Shown piece by piece: positions 35,735 to 47,700 of a stretch of 64,000 nucleotides of DNA; positions within the stretch are counted from its first letter, which is position 1; every line of letters starts with the position of its first letter. The notes under the pieces are model-generated. The model was not told the origin of the DNA, made no database searches, and saw nothing but the letters and a program-made list of their open reading frames with translations. The stretch comes from Schoenoplectus triqueter. Taxonomy: Eukaryota > Streptophyta > Magnoliopsida > Poales > Cyperaceae. Location of the stretch: NCBI GenBank assembly GCA_964058805.1, contig CAXKVV010002144.1, positions 1,054,001 to 1,118,000 of the forward strand, read 5' to 3'. The translations under genes were made by a program, and so were the position numbers.

Positions 35735-36350
35735 TGACACCGAGTCATTAAGATGTCGCTTCGCTCGGACATCTTAATGTTCTTCTTCTTCAAAGTCGAC
35801 ATATCTCTCCATGCTGATGTCGTAGCTTTGGTCATTCTTCAGCGAGCGTCAAGATGTTCTTGTCTCGACTAATCATTCTACGTGTTGCATTACTTGTGCA
35901 AAATTACTATGTTGCCCTACACCCCTTGTGTGAGCGTATTCAATCATGAGTTACTTGCTCGTGGCAGCGAGTCATTAAGATGTCACCTATCTAGGACATC
36001 ATAATGTTCTTCTTCTTCAGAGTCGATATATATCTCCATGTTAATATCGCAGCTCTGGTTATTCTTCATCAAGTGTCAAGATGTTCTTGTCTCGACATAT
36101 TCACTCATGTTGCTATCGAAGCCTTATTCATCTTACGTCAAGATGTTCTTGTCTCAACGTATCTTATTATTCTTTATCAAGTGTCAAGATGTTCTTGTCT
36201 CGACATATCTTCTCGTATTGTTATTAAAGCCTTAATCATCTCACGTCAAGATGTTTTTGTCTCAACGTATCTTCTTCATATTGCTATCAAAGCCTAAATC
36301 ATCCTACGTCAAGATGTTCTCGTCTTGACTAATCATTCTAAATGCTATAT
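35735..36350. repeat. Duplicated block with reiterated gtcaagatgttcttgtctcg motif
   Basis: A segment starting gagtcattaagatgtc is present near 35742 and again near 35968. The second copy is expanded by about five further copies of gtcaagatgttcttgtctcr followed by 25-45 variable bases (36077-36340). The first copy holds a perfect 12-bp inverted repeat, CATTAAGATGTC at 35746-35757 and its complement at 35768-35779, with a 10-base loop. Confidence 0.75.
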
Positions 36351-36471
36351 CATGTGTGCAAATATTCATATGTGGCTCTACACTCCTTATGTGAGCATAT
36401 TTATTTATTTCTAAAATGCACAAAATCTATTATATAATATCTTCCATTATCATTCTTTATTATAAAGATGC

Positions 36472-36473
<2 letters not shown>

Positions 36474-36512
<39 letters not shown>
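36474..36512. repeat. (TTA)n microsatellite
   Basis: About thirteen TTA/ATT units followed by a T run, in the AT-rich part of LTR A. A shorter run lies near 36860-36900. Confidence 0.9.
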
Positions 36513-36514
<2 letters not shown>

Positions 36515-39040
36515 TTTTTTTTTTTATTTTTAAACTCTATTTATCTATGTAGAAAATTATTTACAAAAATAATAGGAAAAAGGGGTTAGCTATTTAACTA
36601 GATTTTCATTTATATTTTTGGGATTTTTTTTATAATAGCTAAAATAGTAGAATTTTTATTTTTATTATTTCTAAACTCTATTTATTTTGTAGAAAATCAC
36701 TTACAAAAATAATAGAAAATAAAATGGGTATGATCTTTTTATTTGTATATTTTTTTTAAAAAAAAAATGTTTATAATAGCCAAAGTAATAGAATTTTATT
36801 ATTATATTCTATTATTCATTATGTAGGAATTATTTACAAAATCAAAAGATGGTTAGCTATATTATTTTATTATTATTATTATTATTTTTATTATTATTAT
36901 TTTTTTTTATTTTAATATCTATAATAGCTAAAAAGAACTCATTACTAATATTCTATCCTATTTATTATACTATTCATTATTTTTTATTATTTCTATTTAT
37001 TATCTATAGAAAAGTATAAGATTTTTTTATTATTACTTGAAAATAGCCATAAGAGATGAAATTCATTATGTTTTTATTACAACTATTATCTTTATTGCAT
37101 TTTATTCATCAAAAGTATTTTTATTGTATATATTTGTATAGAAATAACAAAAGAAATACAATTCATATTATAAAACTATATTATCATTCTTTATTATAAA
37201 AGAAAATGTATTTACTATTTATTACCATGGTATTATATTTTTGTATATTTTGTGCTATTTATTTTTATTATTCTTTTTACAGAAAATATCAATATAATAT
37301 CTATTATTATTATTATATATTTTTTTATTTATCAAAGAACATAGCTAATCTCACTATTTATTATAGTATATTGCTATCATCATTATTATTTCATGGAAAA
37401 TCACTTGAAAAATCACTAAAATATATCTAGTTATTATTTATGATTTTTATTTGTATTTTTTTGGAATTTTTTATAGTATTTAAAATGGCAAGTCAAATCT
37501 AGGTCAAATATACCAATATATGTAGTGTATTTTGCTTTTAAATTGTTTTATCATGATTACATTTTTAAAACTGGAATATTATCATATAGAAAAATAGTAT
37601 GAAAAATAAGAAAATTTTAGAAACAAATTTGAGTCAATTTGGAGTTCAGGAGCATTTTCAAATCATTTATCTATTCTATATTATTACTATTCTGTTATTA
37701 TTTAAGTACTGGGCCTAATCTGGGCCGTCAGATTTGCATCCAGATTATCATATACCTTTATTTCATTATAAACTTATTTGGGCCGCTGGATCTATTCCTG
37801 AGATTGGTGCACATTAGATGAAGGGCCCAGATCTTCATTTATTCAATCAGGCTTATTTGACTATGAATCACTTGGGCCATTAGATCTACTTTGAGATTCA
37901 CTCATCTGAGATGAAAGGTTTAGATCAACTCCTTCTTTTTCCTTTAAGCCGCGGTTTATAACTGACGTTGGATTCCTTTAAGATGTGTTTTCGCGCATCA
38001 AATCTCGTGTTCATGCGCTAAAAGTCGTGCACATTCGTCCCTCTGACTGTCCCGTTGACCACTTCGCTGAGATTCGTGCAGGGAGCTGTTTCCGGTGACC
38101 GGAGCTCCGCCCTTCCGATCAGGTAAACCTAGCAGCGCCGCTTTACTCTCAAGAACCTTTTTATCACTCCTGATTGAAGATCGGTATGGTGTTCTAGCGT
38201 ATATAAGGGTACCATTTTCGGTACAGTTCAAATTCGGTACCGATTGAGTTTTCAATCGCGAATTTCACTCAATTGATTGATGAATCTTGCAATTGAACTT
38301 CTGTTACTGATCGCCTGTGTCTTCTGATCGTGTTTGTGAAGTCGAATTTTCTTTTGAGGTGTTGTGCATGGCCTATTCCACTTAAGCATGGTCGTGCACG
38401 GTACCGGTCACGCTAACTTCAATGCTATGTGATGAATTGCTCCCAATTACACCGCTTCCTTGCACCTTGAACCGGTCTCAGGCTCTCAAGTCATCGTTTA
38501 GGCAAAGGAGTCGAGAGGAATGGCTTATCCTTCTATCGACTCCATACTGACAGATCATCGGCCGATTTGGTGAATGGGAGAGTTGCGAAACTCTACTACC
38601 AATCCCGTTGCAGATTCAAATGATATAGAAAGAAGCGAAAGAATAGGTACATGTAATCATATGAAGCCTAAACCGAAAGATCAAATCTTTGCTTCTATGA
38701 AATACTGGTAATTTCCAAGATTTAATCAAAAGAACATGAATTGAAAAGAAGAAAAAGGATAATGCGAAAAAGGCATAAAGAATCACACTGTGAACTAAAA
38801 TTGGACAGAAAATAGCAAATTATTTGATTATTCAATGCAAGAACTGATTTTATTGCACAGCTACAACTCTGCCCTAATCACATCTTCAATTCCATAGCAA
38901 TACCTGCTTAGCAAACTTGCAAGTGATGAATAGAGCTTGTGAAGATTATAAATTGGATCGAATTGAGAGACTAGGTCTACTATCAATTGATTCAATTGCC
39001 TCTGTTCACTTTGCCTCACTCTCTCTCTTCTCCTTGCTGA

Positions 39041-39060
39041 TCTCTCTCTCTCTCTCTCTT
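39041..39060. repeat. (CT)n microsatellite downstream of the TATA box in LTR A
   Basis: A run of about nine to ten TC units lies about 45 bp downstream (in minus sense) of the predicted TATA box, so it reads as GA repeats in the minus-strand transcript. Confidence 0.85.
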
Positions 39061-39105
39061 AATTGCTAGAAATTTTCGAACCCCTTCTTCATTCTCTGTA
39101 GAGGG

Positions 39106-39114
39106 TTTATATAG
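39106..39114 (-). promoter_or_regulatory. Predicted TATA box of element A
   Basis: The minus strand reads GGCCTATATAAACCCTC, nearly identical to GGCCTATATAAACCCCTC at 59990 in the plus-oriented LTR of element C. It lies 2.65 kb into the LTR in sense direction. Confidence 0.65.
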
Positions 39115-40352
39115 GCCAGAATACAAGGTGTGAGAGAGGGTTTGTGTTTGTTCAATTCTTTGGATTGCTAATGTGGCACTCCATCTCACCTTTCATTTTA
39201 CAAACCAGTGGCCAGGATTGATTCTCTTTGTGCTTCTTGATGTTAAGTCCACGGATTGATGACTTGGCAATCGACAGGTATAACAGATTGTGGCGGGTTA
39301 GTTATTGTTTTCCTTGTATTCACCATCTTGCCATTTATAACTGTCATTTGCACTCCTTTCAATTCTTCTAGAACCTTCTCTGATCCAATTAACATTCGTC
39401 TAAATCAATTAATTGGGTCTATATATACCAATTAGGTGCCACTAGCGTTTTCCTTTCTGATTTGCCTTAATCCACAGCCAATGCATCCTTCTTCATCTCT
39501 TTGCTTATTTCTCTAATTACAAGCTCATTCATGCCCCTTTTAGTCTCAGATATCAATTTCACACCTTTTCTTGAGATCCTATACTGTTGAGATCGAGTAT
39601 TACAGATCCCTTCACTGACCCGAGTGGTGGACTGGTGTAGCATTAGGTTAGAGCTTCCCTCAAGTTAATCCAAGCTTCTGGATAGCATCGCAAAGGTTAG
39701 AACATTGTATAAGCACTGCCAATTTGATCTCTTATATTTGTATGAGTCGATTACAAGTTTCAATTTTGCAAGCTATCTTCGACCGATTCTCCATATTTCC
39801 TTTGTGATTCATTGAAATTTGTTGCTTATGTATCTCTAATCCGCCTTGTCTTGCCCATTCCAATCATATCCAGGGAATAAGAACACCTTTCAAAGCATCC
39901 CTCCATGGCGCCTCCTTCTGTGTCGCGCGGAAGAAAAAGACGGAAGGGAAGGGAAGAAGAAGGAAGTAGTCTCGATCGGGATGGTCTAGGCGCATGTGAG
40001 CCGCAACAGCAAAGGGTCCACCGTCAGAGAGGCGTTACACAAGAGCCAGGTACTCATCTCTCTTCTTTGCTGTTTATTTAAATTTCAACTTTATTTGAAT
40101 GGGCTTGGTTCATGCGCCTCTGTCTTATAATGCTTACAACCTGGCCCCACTTGTCAGGATTTAATCTTGCTGCTTAGCTAAGATTTAGGAATTGATCATC
40201 ATTTAGCCTTAATTAGGGCCCACATGTCAGTCATACACGGTTTAAACTAATGACTTACACATAGCTAATTGGGATGATGTGTCACCAATCATGCTGTGAC
40301 ACATGTCAAATGAACTTGGCTGTGTTGGAATTAACCTGCTGATGTGCTATAC

Positions 40353-40539
40353 CACGTGTACTGCCATGTGGCAAGGTTGCTGAGATGGCCCTATCACCAG
40401 CTGCCACGTGGTATATCGGTGGGGCCCACTTCTTGGCTGACTTCACTGGTGTGGGGCCCACATGTGCTGAGGTGGCCCAATAGATGTGTGCCACGTGGCA
40501 CATGTATGCTGACTTGGCTTATCCTGGTGCTGCCACGTG
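40353..40539. promoter_or_regulatory. Cluster of four CACGTG G-boxes in the U3 part of LTR A
   Basis: CACGTG occurs at 40353-40358, 40405-40410, 40492-40497 and 40534-40539. Three of the four are embedded in TGCCACGTGG, and there is a near match TGCCATGTGGCA at 40362-40373. They lie about 1.2-1.4 kb upstream of the TATA box in sense orientation. The surrounding GCTGAGRTGGCCC-like sequence also repeats. In plants CACGTG is bound by bZIP and bHLH factors. Enhancer function is inferred. Confidence 0.6.
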
Positions 40540-40959
40540 GCACACCCTCTCTCCTCCGTTATTTTATATATTCTGTGTTCTCTTGTACCCAGTTTGCACC
40601 CAAAGAGGCCTCTGTCCCCAAGTTGCACCCAGAGTCATTTTGATCAAATCTCAGCTCTTGATTAATCCATTTAATCTGTTTTATCTTCTCTGAATTTATT
40701 TTAATAGCTCCACTTATCCAAAAATCATGAAAATTTCACCAAAAATCCCTAAATTCATGATGATCATCCCTGTAATTTTTAATTCCATTTTTGCCCCTCC
40801 TTTTTTGAATTAAAAATTCTTTTGTCAAATAAACCCTGTTATTCCTTCTGAATTAATCCCAGATTTCATTTGTAGCTCAATGTCTCTGCCAATTATCTCT
40901 CTCTTGCAGAAACCACCCTAACTAAACATCAATTAGACTTATATTGACATTCATTAGGG

Positions 40960-41210
40960 CTTGATTTGATCAAATGCTGACTACTTATCAGCAATTAATA
41001 CAAATCTAGACTTGATCAGGTGGTTGCTCCCAGCTTTGGCACCTGACCAGTCTTGTGAAATTAACTTTCAATCCCTTAACATGAGGGTGACTTGGTCAAA
41101 GAACTGACTACTTATCAGTAATTGACACAAATCAAAGCATGGTTAGGTGGTTGCTCGCAGCTTTGGCACCAGGTCAGCCTTGAAAGCAAAATCACATTTG
41201 AAATTTCTCA
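40960..41210. repeat. Tandem duplication, 127-bp offset, in LTR A
   Basis: The block with ctgactacttatcag, then ggtggttgctc and cagctttggcacc, occurs twice. Landmarks ctacttatca are at 40981 and 41108, and cagctttggc at 41031 and 41158. Confidence 0.85.
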
Positions 41211-41757
41211 TGACTAGTTGCATCAAAATGCTAGCTTGGCATTGACATCATTTCATGTAGCATAGGGATTATACTGCTTCAGCTCCTTTCTAGGGTTAGC
41301 TCCAAAGGCAGATTTCTAGGGTTCAACTCTGGTCCCTATAGCAGGTCACTGAGGTGTGGGGTCCACCTGTCAGTGAAAAATGGTTACATGGGTGACTCAT
41401 CAGATAGGCTATGTTGTTAGATTCATCTACAAGGGACTGCCAGGTGGGTCCCACTTGTCAGAGAAAATGTAATCAAATGGCTGACCCATCAGGAGATTTT
41501 CTCTCTCCCAAATCTCCCGAGGGTCAGCCACCTCGAATGAGTAGGAGGTGGTGGGGTATTTATACTCTTCACTTCATGCCCAGCATTCCATTGTGGGACT
41601 AATGAATTCATTCCGGGGTTAAGCAGCGACCTCTTCTGATCAGTGGGCCATCTTTTCATTGCTTTCTCTCCTTCCCTCTTCTTATGATTTGTCATTAATC
41701 ATCAATTTATTTTCATTTATTCATTTACTCATCCTTGAAATTTTTCAAGGGTAAACA

Positions 41758-41767
41758 AAGAGCCACC
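41758..41767 (-). other. PPT-like border block between LTR A and the satellite
   Basis: AAGAGCCACC directly follows the LTR end. The same ten bases follow the LTR end in element B (10563) and, in complement, precede the LTR of element C (58544-58553). The last five bases can also be read as the start of a satellite monomer, but AAGAG cannot. Confidence 0.6.
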
Positions 41768-44700
41768 GAAAATAAGTCTGGGCGCGCAAAACATGAAAAC
41801 GAGACGCGACGCCCTCGGCGCAGCCGAAAACAAGTCCGAGAGCGCAAAAGATGAAAACGGGTCTCAACGCCATCGGTACCGCCGAAAATGAGTCGGGGAA
41901 CGCTAAACACGAAAACAGGTCCCGACGCCATCGGTACAGCCGAAAATGAGTCGGGGAGCGCAAAACACGAAAACGGGTCCCGACGCCATCGGTACCGCCG
42001 AAAACGAGTCGGTGAGCGCAAAACATTAAAACGGGACCCGACGCCCTCGGTACCGCCGAAAACGAGTCCGGGAGAGCAAAACATGAAAACGGGACACGAC
42101 TCCCTCGGTACCGTCGAAAATGAGTCCGGGCGCGCAAAACATGAAAACGAGACGCGACGCCCTCGCTGCAGCCGAAAACGAGTCTGGGAGAGCAAAACAT
42201 GAAAACGGGACCCGACGCCCTCGGTACCGCCGAAACCGGGTCCGGGCGCGCAAAACATGATAACGGGTCCCGACGCCCTCGGTTCTGCCGAAACCGAGTC
42301 CGGGCGCGCAAAAAGTGAAAACGGGACCCGACGCCCTCGGTACCGCCGAAACCGGATCCGGGCGCGCAAAACATGATAACGGGTCCCGATGCCCTCGGTA
42401 CTGCCGAAACCGAGTCCGGGCGCGCAAAATGTGAAAACGGGACCCGACGCCCTCGGTACCGCCGAAAACGAATCCGGGCGCGCAAAACATGAAATTGGGA
42501 CCCGTCGCCCTCTATACCGCCGAAAACGAGTCCGGGCGCGCAAAACTTGAAAATGGGTCTCGATGCCATCGGTACCGCCGAAAACGAGTCCAGGAGCGCA
42601 AAACATGAAAACGGGACACGACGCCCTCGGTACCGCCGAAACCGAGTTCGGGCGCGCAAAACATGAAAACGGGACCCGACGCCATCAGTACCGCCGAAAA
42701 CGAGTCCGAGAGCGCAAAACACGAAAACGGGTCCCGACGCCATCGGTACCGCCGAAAACGAGTCGCGGAGCGCAAAACATGAAAACGAGACCTGACGCCC
42801 TCGGTACCGCCGAAACAGAGTTCGGGCGCGCAAAACATGAAAACGAGACCCGACGCCCTCGTGACCGCCGAAAACGAGTCCGCGAGCGGAAAACATGAAA
42901 ACGGTTCTTGACGCCATCGGTACCGTCGGAAATGAGTCGGGGAGCGCAAAACATGAAAACGGGACCCGACGCCCTCGGTACCGCCGAAACCGGGTCCGGG
43001 CGCGCAAAACATGAAAACGAGACGCGACGCCCTCGGTACCGCCGAAAACGAATCCGGGCGCGCAAAATATGAAATTGGGACCCGTCGCCCTCTGTACTGC
43101 CGAAAACGAGTCCGGGCGCGCGGAACTTGAAAACGGGTCTCGACGCCATCGGTACCGCCGAAAATGAATCGGGGAGCGCAAAACATGAAAACGGGACCTG
43201 ATGCCCACGGTACCGCCGAAAAACGAGTCCGGGAGCGCAAAACATGAAAACGGGACCCGACGCCCTCGGTACCGCCGAAACCGAGTTCGGGCCCGCAAAA
43301 CTTGAAAACGGGACCCGACGCCGTCGGCTCCGTCGAAACCGAGTCTGAGAGCGCAAAACATGAAAACGGGACCCGACGCCCTCGGCGCCGCCGAAAACGA
43401 GTCCGAGAGCGCAAAACATGAAAATGGTTCTCGACGCCATCGGTACCACCGAAAATGAGTCGGGGAACGCAAAACACGAAAACGGGTCCCAACGCCATCG
43501 GTACCGCCGAAAACGAGTCGGTGAGCGCAAAACATTAAAACGGGACCCGACGCCCTCGGTACCGCCGAAAACGAGTCCGGGAGAGCAAAACATGAAAACG
43601 GGACACGACTCCCTCGGTACCGTCGAAAATGAGTCCGGGCGCGCAAAACATGAAAACGAGACGCGACGCCCTCGCTGCAGCCGAAAACGAGTCAGGGAGA
43701 GCAAAACATGAAAACGGGACCCGACGCCCTCGGTACCGCCGAAACCGGGTACGGGCGCGCAAAAAGATGATAACGGGTCTCGACGCCCTCGGTACTGCCG
43801 AAACCGAGTCCGGGCGCGCAAAACGCGAAAACGGGACCCGACGCCCTCGGTACCGCCGAAACCGGATCCGGGCGCGCAAAACATGATAACGGGTCCCGAC
43901 GCCCTCGGTACTGCCGAAACCGAGTCCGGGCGCGCAAAATGTGAAAACGGGACCCGACGGCCTCGGTACCGCCGAAAACGAGTTCGAGCGCCCAAATTAA
44001 GAAACGGGACCCAACGCCCTCGGTACCGCCGAAAACGAATCCGGGCGCGCAAAACATGAAATTGAGACCCGTCGCCCTCTATACCGTCGAAAACGAGTCC
44101 GGGCGCGCAAAACTTTAAAATGGGTCTCGATGCCATCGGTACCGCCGAAAATGAGTCGGGGAGCGCAAAACATGAAAACGGGAGCCGACGCCCTCGGTAC
44201 CGCCGAAAACGAGTCCAGGAGCGCAAAACATGAAAACGGGACACGACGCCCTCGGTACCGCCGAAACCGAGTTCGGGCGCGCAAAACATGAAAACGGGAC
44301 CCGACGCCATCAGTACCTCCGAAAACGAGTTCGAGAGCGCAAAACACGAAAACGGGACCCGACGCCATCGGTACCGCCGAAAACGAGTCGCGGAGCGCAA
44401 AACATGAACACGGGACCCGACGCCCTCGGTACCGCCGAAAACGAGTCCGGGGGCGCAAAACATGAAAACGGGACCCGAAGCCCTCGGTACCGCCGAAACC
44501 GAGTCCGGGAGCGCAAAACATGAAAACGGTAGGCGACGCCCTCGGGACCGCCGAAAATGATTCGGGGAGCACAAAACATGAAAACGGGACCCGAAGCCCT
44601 CGGGACAGCCGAAAACGAGTCCGGGACCGCAAAAAAAGAAAACAGGACTCGACGCATTCGGTACCGCCGAAAACGAGTCCGAGAGCGCAAATCATGAAAA

Positions 44701-47700
44701 CGGGTCCCGACGCCAACGGTACCGCCGCAAACGAGTCGGGGAGCGCAAAACATGAAAACGGGACCCGATGCCCTCGGTACCGTCGAAAAGGAGTCCGGGA
44801 GCGCAAAACTTGAAAACGGGACCCGACGCCCTCGGTACCGCCGAAAACGAGTCCGGGAGCGCAAAACATGAAAACGGGACTCGACGCCCTCGGGACCGCC
44901 GAAAACGAGTCCGGGACCGCAAAACATGCAAACAGGACACGACTCCCTCGGTACCGACGAAAATGAGTCCGGGCGCGCAAAACATGAAAACGAGACCCGA
45001 CGCCCTCGGCGCCACCGAAAACGAGTCCGCGAGCGCAAAACATGAAAACGGGTCTCGACGCCATCGGTACCGTCGAAAATGAGTCGGGGTGCGCAAAACA
45101 TGAAAACGGGACCCGACGCCCTCGGTACCACCGAAACCGGGTCCGGGCGCGCAAAACATGATAACGGGTCCCGACGCCCTCGGTACTGCCGAAACCGAGT
45201 CCGGGCGCGCAAAACGTGAAAACGGGACCCGTCGTCCTCGGCGCCGTCGAAAATGAGTCCGAGAGCGCAAAACATGAAAACGGGTCTCCACGCCATCGAT
45301 ACCACCGAAAATGAGTCGGGGAGCGCAAAACATGAAAACGGGTCCCGACGCCATCGGTACCGCCGAAAACGAGTCGCGGAGCGCAAAACATGAACACGGG
45401 ACCCGACGCCCTCGGTACCGCCGAAAACGAGTCCGGGTGCGCAAAACATGAAAACGTGACCCGAAACCCTCGGTACCGTCGAAACCGAGTTCGGGCGCGC
45501 AAAACATGAAAACGGGACCCGACTCCCTCGGTACGGCCGAAATCGAGTCCGAGAGCGTAAAACATGAAAACGGGTCCCGACGCCATCGGTACCGCCGAAA
45601 ACGAGTCGGGGAGCGCAAAACATGAACCCGGAACCCGACGCCCTCGGTACCGCCGAAAATGAGTCCGGGGGCGCAAAACATGAAAACGGGACCTGACGCA
45701 CTCGGTACCGCCGTAACCGAGTTCGGGCGCGCAAAACATGAAAACGAGACCTGACGCCCTCGGTACCACCGAAAATGAGTCCGGCAGCGCAAAACATGAA
45801 AACGGGACCCGACGCCCTCGGGACCGCCGAAACAGTCCGCGAGCGCAAAACATGAAAACGGGTCTCGACGCCATCGGTACCGTCGAAAATGAGTCGGGGA
45901 GCGCAAAACATGAAAACGGGACCCGACGCCCTCGGTACTGCCGAAATCGTGTCCGGGCGCGCAAAACATGAAAACGGGAAACGACTCCCTCGGTACCGCC
46001 GGAAATGAGTCCAGGCGTGCAAAACATGAAAACGAGACGCGACGCCCTCGGCGTAGCCGAAAATGAGTCCGAGAGCGCAAAACATGAAAACGGGTCTCGA
46101 CGCCATCGGTACCGCCGAAAATGAGTCGGGGAGCGCAAAACATGAAAACGGGACCCGACGCCCTCGGTACCGCCGAAACCGAGTCTGAGAGCGCAAAACA
46201 AGAAAACGGGACCCGACGCCCTCGGCGCCGCCGAAAACGAGTCCGAGAGCGCAAAACATGAACACGGGTCTCGACGCCCTCGGTACCACCGAAAAGGAGT
46301 CGGGGAGTGCAAAACATGAAAACGGGTCCCAACGCCATCGGTACCGACGAAAACGAGTCGGGGAGCGCAAAACATGAAAACGGGACCCGACGCCCTAGGT
46401 ACCGCCGAAAACGAGTCCGGGAGCGCTAAACATGAAAACGGGACCCGACGCCCTCGGTACCGCCGAAACCGAGTTCGGGCGCGCAAAACATGAAAACGGG
46501 ACCCGACGCCATCGGTACCGCCGAAAACGAGTACGAGAGCGCAAAACATGAAAACGGGTCCCGACGCCATCGGTACCGCCGAAAACGAGTCGCGGAGCGC
46601 AAAACATGAACACGGGACCCGACGCCCTCGGTACCGCCGAAACCGAGTCCGGGTGCGCCAAACATGAAAACTGGACCAGAGGCCCTCGGTACCGTCGAAA
46701 CCGAGTTCGGGCGCGCAAAACATGAAAACGGGTCCCGACGCCATCGGTACCGCCGAAAACGAGTCGCGGAGCGCAAAACATGAAAACGGGACCCGAAGCC
46801 CTCGGTACCGCCGAAACCAAGTCGGGGAGCGCAAAACATGAAAACGAGACCGACGCCCTCGGTACCGCCGAAAACGAGTCCGGGTGCGCAAAACATGAAA
46901 ACGGGACCCGACGCCCTCGGTACCATCGAAAACGAGTCCGGGAGAGCAAAACATGAAAATGAGACCCGACGCCCTCGGTACCGCCGAAAACGAGTCCGGG
47001 AGCGCAAAACATGAAAACGGGACACGACTCCCTCGGTACCGACGAAAATGAGTATGGGCACGCAGAACATGAAAACGAGACGCGACGCCCTCGGCGCAGC
47101 CGAAAACAAGTCCGAGAGCGCAAAACATGAAAACGGGTCTCGACGCTATCGGTACCGCCGAAAATGAGTCGGGGAGCGCAAAACATGAAAGCGGGACTCG
47201 ACGCCCTCGGTACCGCCATAAACGGATCCGGGAGCGCAAAACATGATAACGGGTCCCGACGCCCCTCGGTACTGCCGAAACCGAGTCCAGGCGCGCAAAA
47301 CATGAAAACGGGACCCGACGCCCTCGGTACCGCCGAAAACGAGTTTGAGCGCCCAAATTTAGAAAACGGGACCCGACTCCGTCGGTACCGCCGAAAACGA
47401 GTCCGGGCGCGCGAAACTTGAAAACGGGACCCGACGCCCTCGGTACCATCGAAAACGAGTCCGGGAGAGCAAAACATGAAAATGAGACCCGACGCCCTCG
47501 GTACCGCCAAAAACGAGTCCGGGAGCGCAAAACATGAAAACGGGACCCGACGCCCTCGGTACCGCCGAAACCGAGTTCGGGCCCGCAAAACATGAAAACG
47601 GGACCCGACGCCCTCGGCGCCGCCGAAAACGAGTCCGAGAGCGCAAAACATGAAAACGGGTCTCGACGCCATCGGTACCACCGAAAATGAGTCGGGGAGC

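Larger units (their letters stand above)
34719..41757 (-). repeat. Element A LTR (7,039 bp)
   Basis: It begins TGTGCGACCC and ends GGGTAAACA on the plus strand, as the LTRs of element B do. In sense orientation it runs from 41757 to 34719 and is followed by the primer-binding site, so it is the 5' LTR of element A. It contains a G-box cluster, a canonical TATA box, several tandem repeats and the conserved stem-loop. The stretch 36400-37700 is AT-rich with microsatellites and no other recognisable content. No gene was found in it. Its outer side abuts the block AAGAGCCACC and then the satellite. Confidence 0.92.

Noticed and set aside
38000..38260. A minus-strand open frame of 85 codons in LTR A with normal-looking base composition
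   Set aside because: No recognisable domain, no homologue in LTR B or C at the corresponding place. It lies within the presumed leader and may be chance.
40960..41210. Possible copies of the GTGCCGG hairpin motif in LTR A (the ggcacc repeats near 41036 and 41163)
   Set aside because: They lack the CGG core and lie upstream of the TATA box, not in the leader. They are annotated only as a tandem duplication.
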